Assembly (NCBI GenBank): GCA_035525375.1
Contig: DATLEI010000015.1
Coordinates: forward strand, 1-27,645
Source: JALZBN01 sp035525375
GTDB lineage: Bacteria; Actinomycetota; Acidimicrobiia; Acidimicrobiales; AC-14
DNA: 27,645 nucleotides
Reading direction: 5' to 3'
Shown: piece after piece, positions 21,523 to 27,645 of the stretch
Numbering within the stretch: position 1 is the stretch's first letter
Layout: the number at the start of each line of letters is the position of its first letter
Made by a program: the position numbers and the translations under genes
The notes under the pieces: generated by a model
Told to the model about the DNA's origin: nothing
The model's database searches: none
The model's input: the letters and a program-made list of their open reading frames with translations, nothing else

Positions 21523-22151
21523 CGGTTCTCGAGGACCGTTTGCATTCGGCGCTGCTGGAGGGCGCTCGCGACGTCGACGAGAGCGCTGATCTGTTCGCCC
21601 GGGTGCAGTTGAGCATCGACGACGACCGCCGGCTACGACGCCAGCGGCGGAGGGGGATCGCCGTCATTGGCTGCGCCGCCGGTGCCCTTGGCGCGTTGCT
21701 AATTGCTGTGACCGACTACCAACAAGGAGAACTGCTCATGGACTGGTGGCTCTTGGAATTGTTGACCACTGCGGTGTTGGTGGGCGTGGCCCTGTGGCTT
21801 GGGCCCCTCATCAAGCGCTTCGGCAAGAGCTACGCCGCTGACGTGTTCCGGGCCAACCCCCGCACGGGCAAGAGCTTCATCGTGCTCACTGACATCGCGT
21901 ACTACCTCATCTTCTTCGCCTACATCCTGTTCACGGTGAGCTTCGAGCCGAAAGGGAACTGGGGCCAGGTGGTCACCGCGCCGCAGCTCCAGCATGAAGT
22001 GGCGCGCATTGGCGGAATCCTCCTGATCCTTGGGATCCTCCACGGCGCGAATCTCGTCGCCATGCCGATGATGGGGCGCCTCCTGACCCTCAACCGCCAC
22101 CTCGACGAGAGCAACCCGCCCCAAGCACCGGCGGGGACACCAAAGGCCTAG
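21519..22151 (+). CDS. Four-helix membrane protein, candidate regulator of the ECF sigma factor
   Basis: 210 aa; GTG overlaps the sigma stop by four bases. The cytoplasmic N-terminus (1-45) is acidic then basic (LEDRLHSALLEGARDVDES and DDDRRLRRQRRRG). Hydrophobic segments lie at about 47-64, 76-95, 118-141 and 160-185. The HxxxCxxC motif of zinc anti-sigma factors is absent. Anti-sigma function is inferred only from the overlap with the sigma gene and the membrane topology. The second to fourth helices resemble small integral membrane proteins of unknown function, and the short N-terminus could be an anti-sigma domain fused to them. Five bases separate it from the next gene. Confidence 0.65.
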   Translation: MTVLEDRLHSALLEGARDVDESADLFARVQLSIDDDRRLRRQRRRGIAVIGCAAGALGALLIAVTDYQQGELLMDWWLLELLTTAVLVGVALWLGPLIKRFGKSYAADVFRANPRTGKSFIVLTDIAYYLIFFAYILFTVSFEPKGNWGQVVTAPQLQHEVARIGGILLILGILHGANLVAMPMMGRLLTLNRHLDESNPPQAPAGTPKA

Positions 22152-22156
22152 CAACC

Positions 22157-23275
22157 GTGGCCCGCCCGTCACTCCGGCTCCCTGCACTTCTTGTCGCGCT
22201 TGGTGCCGCTGTTGCGTTGCTCGTGCTGGTGGTCGGCGCGCGCCTCATGTTGGGGATGCTCGGTGTCGGCAACGATGACCACCTGGATGGCGCGCCGCCA
22301 ACGGACGCACCCAAGTCCTCTACTGCCCCGCTGGCGACGTCGGTGGCGCAGAGCACGATCGGTGAGAGCGCACCTTTGCCGGTCGTTGCGCTCCAGACCG
22401 CTCAGGCGGGTAGTTCTCTCCGATCCGCGATTTTTGCCAGCCTGTCGGCTGACGGCGTAGTCCGCATCCAGGCTTCCGGTTTTGTTCCGTTCGAGGCTGG
22501 CTTCGTCGAGCAGTGCGTCACTGAGCTTGGCCGCCTGAAGTCCTGTACGGGGCGTTTCCCGGTGCAGATGGGCGAGGACGGCGGCGCCGACCTGCAGTAT
22601 CTGCTCAACAGCTCGACGGTTCCTGGAGGCTGTATGTACGCCCGGGCAACGTGCACTCTTGAGATGGTCGGTGCGGCATCGGGCCGGCGGGCAGAGGCGC
22701 AGACCGTGGTTGGCGAGACGCGCCAAGGGCAGATCCGGGTGACCCCCCGATCAGGACTTCGTGATGGCGAGGCGGTGGCAGTCGCAGTGACCGGCTTTCC
22801 GGCCGGCAGTTCGGCCACGGCCTTGCTGTGCGCGCCGCTCGGTGGCTACGACGTGCGCCACTGCGACCCCCGTGCCACCAGCGAGTTCCACGTTGGTGCC
22901 GACGGAAGCGGGGCGACCGAGCTAAAGGTGCGGACTGGTCGGCTCGGCACCGCGGGCGCGCGCTGCGGCCCTCGCGACGATTGCGGCGTCCAGGTGGTGA
23001 CGAGCGCCGGTTTCGTGGCCGCGCCGGTGGTGCCGCTCCAGTTCTCGCTGGGGCCCGGAGCGTCCTACAACCGCACGCGGCTAGCCGTTGGTTTCGGCGT
23101 CGGCGGACTGCTGTTGCTCTTAGCGATTGTCCTGGTGCGGCGCACGGACTGGACCAAGCCGACTGAGGCGGCGACGCCAGAGGTGGATGCCGCCGATCTC
23201 GAGACCGAGAAGAGCCTCGACGAACTGTTCGGCACCGACGAGGAGCTCGAGGCGAGGGACCCGATACTTTTCTGA
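22157..23275 (+). CDS. Bitopic membrane protein with two neocarzinostatin-like domains
   Basis: 372 aa, GTG start. A hydrophobic N-terminal segment (about 9-36) is followed by an extracellular linker and two beta-rich domains. The second (about 190-298) matches the neocarzinostatin/macromomycin apoprotein pattern: IRVTPRSGLRDGEAVAVAVTGFPAGS (ends IRVTP and PAGS), LLCAPLGGYDVRHCDP, VGADGSGATELKVR and CGPRDDCGVQV, with cysteine pairs C225/C236 and C270/C276 spaced as in that fold. The first (about 88-185) has a similar pattern with C120/C130 and C159/C166. A membrane helix (about 308-327) and an acidic cytoplasmic tail (DAADLETEKSLDELFGTDEE) end the protein. Known relatives bind enediyne chromophores, but no enediyne genes are here; a role as an envelope sensor or binding protein is inference. 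Confidence 0.68.
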   Translation: MARPSLRLPALLVALGAAVALLVLVVGARLMLGMLGVGNDDHLDGAPPTDAPKSSTAPLATSVAQSTIGESAPLPVVALQTAQAGSSLRSAIFASLSADGVVRIQASGFVPFEAGFVEQCVTELGRLKSCTGRFPVQMGEDGGADLQYLLNSSTVPGGCMYARATCTLEMVGAASGRRAEAQTVVGETRQGQIRVTPRSGLRDGEAVAVAVTGFPAGSSATALLCAPLGGYDVRHCDPRATSEFHVGADGSGATELKVRTGRLGTAGARCGPRDDCGVQVVTSAGFVAAPVVPLQFSLGPGASYNRTRLAVGFGVGGLLLLLAIVLVRRTDWTKPTEAATPEVDAADLETEKSLDELFGTDEELEARDPILF

Positions 23276-23281
23276 GCGGCT

Positions 23282-23309
23282 TGTCACCCGCGCCGTCATC
23301 GACGGCGTC
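23282..23309 (+). promoter_or_regulatory. ECF-sigma-like promoter of the small membrane protein gene
   Basis: TGTCACC (23282-23288) and CGTC (23306-23309) are 17 bases apart, inside sequence shared with the sodC promoter (TGTCACCCGCGC and GACGGC...CGTCTGT, then TAGGG). Confidence 0.5.
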
Positions 23310-23343
23310 TGTAGGGGCAACACCCAATCAAGAGAGGGACGAG

Positions 23344-23709
23344 ATGACTGACTGGCGCTGGACCTGGTGGATGGTTGTAGCGGTTGTGATCGGCGTCGGG
23401 GAGCTCGTACTCGGGATCGGCAACATCGTGTCGTACCTGACTGACGACAAGAGGGACGCGGTCAGTGCCTTCGTTGCCTTCCTCGGCGCCACGGGGGCGG
23501 CCGCCCTGGTCTTTGGAGGCCTGGCCATCCGGCGCGGCAACCGGGCTCGCGGAAGTGCGGTGATGGCGTTGGGGATGTTCCCCGGGTGCCTGGCCATCGT
23601 GTTCTGGTGGTTTCTGCCGGCGGTGGCCGTTGGACTGGTGTCCATTGTCGCCACCACCTTCGCCATCGTGGACGCGACAAACAGTCGCCAGGAGCTCAGC
23701 GAGGCGTGA
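23344..23709 (+). CDS. Small three- to four-helix membrane protein
   Basis: 121 aa. ATG 23344 is chosen because AGAGAGGGA lies just upstream (23331-23339); an upstream in-frame ATG at 23281 overlaps the promoter-like element. Hydrophobic segments lie at about 8-30, 42-62 and 75-107, with a Trp-rich N-terminus (DWRWTWWMVVAVV) and a short polar tail. It resembles DUF4190/DUF4870-type small membrane proteins, but I cannot assign a family. It shares a promoter motif with sodC and may belong to the regulon of the ECF factor. Its last 14 bases overlap the convergent peptidase gene. Confidence 0.7.
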   Translation: MTDWRWTWWMVVAVVIGVGELVLGIGNIVSYLTDDKRDAVSAFVAFLGATGAAALVFGGLAIRRGNRARGSAVMALGMFPGCLAIVFWWFLPAVAVGLVSIVATTFAIVDATNSRQELSEA

Positions 23710-25477
23710 GTTGGAGCTTGGTGAGGACGAAGTCGAGTTCGGCCTTCATCTGCTTGACCCGCTCGTCGATCACCATCGAGCCGTGGCCGGCGTCGAAGCG
23801 GTACACCTCGACCGGTTTGCCCCGCTGTTCCAGTGCGCTGACGTAATTCAGCACTTGCTGGATCGGGCATCGCGTGTCGTTGTCACCGGCGATGATGAGC
23901 ACCGGTGCCTGGACGGTGTCGACATAGGTCAGGGGCGACCGTTCCTCGTAGAGAGCGCCGACCTCGTCAGGGCTGCCGCCGAAGAGTGAGCGGTCGAAGG
24001 ACTGCAGCGCTGGCGCCTCGTCGTTGTAGGCGGTGACGTAGTCGGCCACCGGGACGGCGGCGACACCGGCGGCCCAGCGCTCCGGCGCGCGACCAAGGGC
24101 GAGGAGGGTGATGTAGCCGCCCCAGGAGCCGCCGGAGACCACGGCGCGCGCCGGGTCGGCGATGCCCCTCGTGACCAGGTCGTCGAGCCCGGCGGTGACG
24201 TCGGCAACCTCAGGAAAGCCGGGATCGCCGATGAGCGCGTCACGAAAGGCGACCCCGTAACCGGTCGAGCCTCTGTAGTTGACCATCGCCACAGCGACCC
24301 CATGGTCGACCCAGGCCTGGACGTCGGACATGAAGCTGTCGGTGTATGCCCACGTCGGCCCCCCGTGCACCAGCATCACGGTCGGGGACGGCGCCGGCGT
24401 GCTCGGCAGGGCCAGGAAACCGTGGATCTGCTGGCCAGCATCGTTGGTGAAATGCCAGGACTCGAAGGGGACGCCACGTGGAGTTGGGGCGCCATTGGGC
24501 GCGCAGACCACGTCGCCCGTCGTCGACAGGACGGTCGGTGGAATAGCGCCACTAGCGACTTGAAACCACACATCACCGTCGGGCCGGACCGCGGCGCCCG
24601 AGATCGTGCCGGTCGGGTGGTCGATGGGAGACAAGGCTTCGGTGTCGAGGTCAAAGCGGAAAAGCTGGTCGCGGCCCTCGTGCTCGTGAACGAGAAGGAA
24701 GGCGGAGGCGTCAGGCCACCAGTCGGCGACACGCACATCTCCCGGTAGGTCGACGGGGAGGTCCCGGCGCGCGCCCGTTGCAACGTCCCACACTGCAGGG
24801 CGGTCAAGTCCTTCTCGCTCGTGCGCGAGAGCCAGCCGTTGATCGCCTGCGACTGGTGACCAGCCCGCGACGGAGAGCCCCAGTCCGGAGCCATCCCACT
24901 GCTCACCGACCGTCTCGCCCGTGCCGACGTCGAGGACGCGCACGGCCAGGTGGATGTTGTCGCCGTGCTCGGCGTGCTGGAGCGCGACAAGGTTCGAGTC
25001 GCGCGAGGTGCCGCCGACCTCGACGACCTCCTCATGGCGGTGGACGAGGCGCGCCGGGCCGTCGCCGGTCGAGATAAAGACGCTGTACCCATCGTCGTCC
25101 GCGGTTCCGGCGATGATGGTGCCGTCGGTCGCCAGTGCGAGACCGGTTGTCCATGCGTCGGGGACCCCCGGCACGAGCGACCGTTGATCGCCACCGTCGA
25201 AAGGCTCGACCATCCACCGGCCGACCTCGTCGCCAGTCGAGTCGTGGAACCACACTACTCCGCTGCCATCTGGCGCCACGGCTCCGCCGGCGACGCCGAT
25301 GGGATCGTCGGTGACCTGCCGGCGCGCGCCGGTAGCGCGATCCCAGGCGTACACCTGCCAAGCGCCGCTCTCGTTGGAGGCAAGCGCCAGACGCTCCGGC
25401 GCGTGCCGGGCCCAGTGGGGAAACGAAATCCGAGGAGCCCGGAACCGCTGCTCCCACACCGGTATCTCGTCGCTCAA
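23696..25477 (-). CDS. S9-family prolyl oligopeptidase-like serine peptidase
   Basis: 593 aa, with no signal peptide, so probably cytoplasmic. The N-terminal 340 residues form a beta-propeller with WD40-like blades (SNESGAWQVYAWDRATGARR, TDGTIIAGTADDDGYSVFIS and similar). The C-terminal alpha/beta hydrolase domain has HGGPTWAY, NYRGSTGYG, the nucleophile GGSWGG (S451), the acid in GDNDTRCP (D534) and the catalytic histidine in DAGHGS (H565). The family cleaves short peptides after proline or acylated N-termini; the substrate here is unknown. TTG 25477 overlaps the leuS stop (TTGA), so translation is probably coupled to leuS. Confidence 0.9.
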   Translation of the reverse strand: MSDEIPVWEQRFRAPRISFPHWARHAPERLALASNESGAWQVYAWDRATGARRQVTDDPIGVAGGAVAPDGSGVVWFHDSTGDEVGRWMVEPFDGGDQRSLVPGVPDAWTTGLALATDGTIIAGTADDDGYSVFISTGDGPARLVHRHEEVVEVGGTSRDSNLVALQHAEHGDNIHLAVRVLDVGTGETVGEQWDGSGLGLSVAGWSPVAGDQRLALAHEREGLDRPAVWDVATGARRDLPVDLPGDVRVADWWPDASAFLLVHEHEGRDQLFRFDLDTEALSPIDHPTGTISGAAVRPDGDVWFQVASGAIPPTVLSTTGDVVCAPNGAPTPRGVPFESWHFTNDAGQQIHGFLALPSTPAPSPTVMLVHGGPTWAYTDSFMSDVQAWVDHGVAVAMVNYRGSTGYGVAFRDALIGDPGFPEVADVTAGLDDLVTRGIADPARAVVSGGSWGGYITLLALGRAPERWAAGVAAVPVADYVTAYNDEAPALQSFDRSLFGGSPDEVGALYEERSPLTYVDTVQAPVLIIAGDNDTRCPIQQVLNYVSALEQRGKPVEVYRFDAGHGSMVIDERVKQMKAELDFVLTKLQLTPR

Positions 25478-27645
25478 GCGACGACCAGGTTCAGCAGCTT
25501 GGGCGGCCGGGCCACCACGCGCGCCGGCTCGCGGCCACCAAGCGCGGCGACAACCTTCGCCGACGCCAGCGCGAGCCGCTGCATCTCGGCCTCGTCGACA
25601 TCGGGGCTCACGTCGATGCGATCACGAACCTTGCCGTTGACCTGCACGACCATTGTTTCGGTTACGGCGGTGACCAGATTCGGATCGGCCTCCGGCCACG
25701 GTTGGGAGTGGACGAGTTCGCCCTCGCCGTGGCGTCGTTCCCACAACTCGGCGCTGACGTGGGGCGCCATCGGCGCCATCATCAGCAGCAGTTGATCGAC
25801 GGCGAACTCGAGGTCATCGCCGACGTTGCCACCTTGGACCGCCTTGTACAGAAGGTTGGTGAACTCCATGCAGGCGGCAACCGCGGTGTTGTACGACCAG
25901 CGATCGAGGTCGTCGCTGACTCTGGCGATGAACTGGTGGGTGGCGCGCCGTACGTCGGAGACTTCGGCTGCCGTGCTGGCCGCGGAGGGCGCGACCTCGC
26001 CGTTTGCCAGCCGCCACACGCGCGCCAAGAACCGGGCGCAGCCATCGATCACCTCGTCGGTCTGCTCGCCCCAATCGAAGTCGTCCGCCGGTGGTCCGAC
26101 GAACAGGTGGAACAACCGCAGCGCATCCGCACCGACCGTGTCGAAGTACTGCTCGGGACTGACCAGGTTGCCCTTCGACTTCGACATCTTGGTGCCGTCC
26201 ATGCGGATCATGCCCTGGGTGAACAATCGCCGGAACGGCTCCCGCAGGTCCTTCGGTGCAATCCCGAGATCGGCCAGCGCCTTCACGAAGAAGCGGGCAT
26301 ACATCAGATGGAGGATGGCGTGCTCGATGCCGCCGATGTACTGGTCGACCGGCAGCCAGTGCGCGGCGGCTTTGGGGTCGAACGGCGCGCCGTCGTTCCA
26401 CGGATCCGTGAAGCGCAGGAAGTACCACGAGGAGTCGACGAACGTGTCCATGGTGTCGGTCTCGCGCGTCGCCGGCTGGCCGCATTCCGGACACACCGTG
26501 TTCAGGAATCGTTCGTGGAATCGCAACGGCGACTCACCCGTCGGTCGGAACTCAACGTCGTCGGGAGCCAGCACTGGCAGTTGGTCGTCGGGCACGGCCA
26601 CGACGCCGTGTTCGGAGCAGTACACCATCGGGATCGGGCAGCCCCAGAACCGCTGGCGCGACAGCAACCAGTCCCGCAGGCGGTAGTTGACGGTGCGCCG
26701 GCCAATTCCTTTCAGCTCCAAGAACTCGATGGCGCTGGCGATGGCCTCGGCCTTGGCCATCCCGTCGAGCCACTGGCTGTTGATCGCAGGACCATCGCCG
26801 GTGTACGCCTCACCCTGCCATCCATCGGGCGGCTGCACGGTGCGCACGATGGGCAGCTCGTGGGCCGTGGCGAAGTCCCAGTCCCGCTGGTCCTCACCGG
26901 GGACGGCCATGATCGCACCGGTGCCGTAACCCATGAGGACGTAGTCCGCCAGGTACACCGGCACCGACTCGCCGTTGAAGGGGTTGACGACCCGGGAGCC
27001 GGTGAAGACGCCCCGCTTCTCGATCTCGCCCTCGGCAGACTGGCGCTCGACGTCGCTCTCCATGCTGACCCGGGCCACGAACGCCTCGACCGCTTCGCGC
27101 TGGTCGTCGGTCGTCAGCTCATCGACCAGGGAATGCTCTGGCGCCATGACCGCGTAGGTCATTCCGAACGTCGTGTCCGGCCGGGTGGTGAAGACGCGCA
27201 GGCTGATGCCGGCGCGCCCTTCGACGGCCAGGTCGAACTCAGCGCCCTCGGAACGTCCGATCCAGTTGCGCTGCATGGTCTTGACCCGCTCGGGCCAGGC
27301 GAGGCCTTCGAGATCGTCGAGCAACTGATCGGCATAGTCGGTGATCTTGAAGAACCACTGCTCGAGATCGCGCTTGGTGACGGCGTCGCCCGAGCGTTCA
27401 CAGGTGCCGTCGGCGAGCACCTGCTCGTTCGCGAGCACGGTCTGGCAGCCGGGACACCAGTTCACCGGTGCCTTCTTGCGATAGGCCAGGCCGGCTTCGT
27501 AGAGCCGGAGGAAGATCCACTGGGTCCAGCGGATGTACCTGGGATCATGACTTCTGACCTCCCGCCGCCAGTCGTAGACCGCGCCGAGTCGTTCCAGGGA
27601 GGCCTTCAGCTCGAGGATCTTGCCGTCGGTGAACTCCCGCGGGTG
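25474..27645 (-). CDS. leuS: Leucyl-tRNA synthetase (5' partial)
   Basis: Charges tRNA-Leu with leucine. The minus-strand frame is open through the right edge, so the N-terminus with the HIGH motif is outside; the visible 723 codons start at HPREFTDGKILELK. Upstream of the GTG at 27465 the frame continues with YIRWTQWIFLRLYEAGLAYRK (ends YIRW and LAYRK), so that GTG is internal. Seen in order: zinc-like VNWCPGCQTVLANEQV, editing-domain TTRPDTTFGMTYAV and GTGAIMAVPGEDQRDW, then LRDWLLSRQRFWGCPIPMVYC, VDSSWYFLRFTDP, IGGIEHAILHLMYARFF, KMSKSKGN (about 26168-26190) and the anticodon-binding domain. The usual His in the VPxHDxRD editing motif is Glu here. The stop overlaps the next gene. Confidence 0.95.
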   Translation of the reverse strand, partial: HPREFTDGKILELKASLERLGAVYDWRREVRSHDPRYIRWTQWIFLRLYEAGLAYRKKAPVNWCPGCQTVLANEQVLADGTCERSGDAVTKRDLEQWFFKITDYADQLLDDLEGLAWPERVKTMQRNWIGRSEGAEFDLAVEGRAGISLRVFTTRPDTTFGMTYAVMAPEHSLVDELTTDDQREAVEAFVARVSMESDVERQSAEGEIEKRGVFTGSRVVNPFNGESVPVYLADYVLMGYGTGAIMAVPGEDQRDWDFATAHELPIVRTVQPPDGWQGEAYTGDGPAINSQWLDGMAKAEAIASAIEFLELKGIGRRTVNYRLRDWLLSRQRFWGCPIPMVYCSEHGVVAVPDDQLPVLAPDDVEFRPTGESPLRFHERFLNTVCPECGQPATRETDTMDTFVDSSWYFLRFTDPWNDGAPFDPKAAAHWLPVDQYIGGIEHAILHLMYARFFVKALADLGIAPKDLREPFRRLFTQGMIRMDGTKMSKSKGNLVSPEQYFDTVGADALRLFHLFVGPPADDFDWGEQTDEVIDGCARFLARVWRLANGEVAPSAASTAAEVSDVRRATHQFIARVSDDLDRWSYNTAVAACMEFTNLLYKAVQGGNVGDDLEFAVDQLLLMMAPMAPHVSAELWERRHGEGELVHSQPWPEADPNLVTAVTETMVVQVNGKVRDRIDVSPDVDEAEMQRLALASAKVVAALGGREPARVVARPPKLLNLVVA

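Noticed and set aside
1..27645. tRNA, rRNA, CRISPR arrays, insertion sequences, attachment sites, phage genes
   Set aside because: None could be recognised on either strand by reading.

Overview
The window comes from a GC-rich bacterial chromosome (roughly two thirds G+C by eye). It has many GTG and TTG starts, tightly overlapping ATGA/GTGA/TTGA gene junctions, and several genes that look leaderless. Gene content (an actinobacterial-type Tad pilus locus, a FolP2-like dihydropteroate synthase homologue, a PAC2 protein, hrcA-dnaJ-rsmE and lepA-rpsT-holA neighbourhoods) points to Actinomycetota, most likely an Acidimicrobiia-type lineage. That placement is inference, not proof.

Layout. 1-4670 (+): the end of a Tad/Flp pilus locus (TadC-like protein open at the left edge, Flp-like pilin, two TadE-like proteins, one TadG-like protein). 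It is followed by a membrane-anchored pseudokinase with an extracellular sensor-like domain and a LysM membrane protein. 4713-7774 (-): hrcA, dnaJ, rsmE. 7837-10955 (+): an overlapping biotin operon bioA-bioF-bioD. 10927-13279 (-): lepA and a WapI-like orphan immunity gene. 13320-13589 (+): rpsT. 13590-19163 (-): a long run of thioredoxin/TPR protein, small HExxH protein, comEA, comEC, folP-like gene, a 39-codon ORF and holA. 19226-23709 (+): PAC2 protein, sodC, an ECF sigma factor, a four-helix membrane protein, a neocarzinostatin-like bitopic membrane protein and a small membrane protein. 23696 to the right edge (-): an S9 peptidase and leuS, whose 5' end lies outside. No tRNA, rRNA, CRISPR array, insertion sequence or phage gene was seen.

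Most of this is housekeeping, but several details stand out. (1) bioA and bioD each carry the same in-frame insert of about 14 codons, which looks like a protein-coding dispersed repeat. (2) sodC and the small membrane gene at 23344 share an ECF-like bipartite promoter (TGTCACC, 17-18 nt, CGTC) and flank a sigma/membrane-regulator/neocarzinostatin-like gene set, suggesting a local cell-envelope regulon. (3) A 39-codon ORF links folP to holA by ATGA overlaps at both ends, and its 3' end forms a 12-bp hairpin that holds the holA Shine-Dalgarno. (4) The start region of rsmE is a diverged tandem duplication that leaves a 17-codon coupled leader ORF. (5) Four genes have a -10-like hexamer 7-9 nt before the start codon, as expected for leaderless mRNAs.

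No intergenic stretch exceeds about 205 bases. The longest (5412-5614) holds only the rsmE leader duplication.
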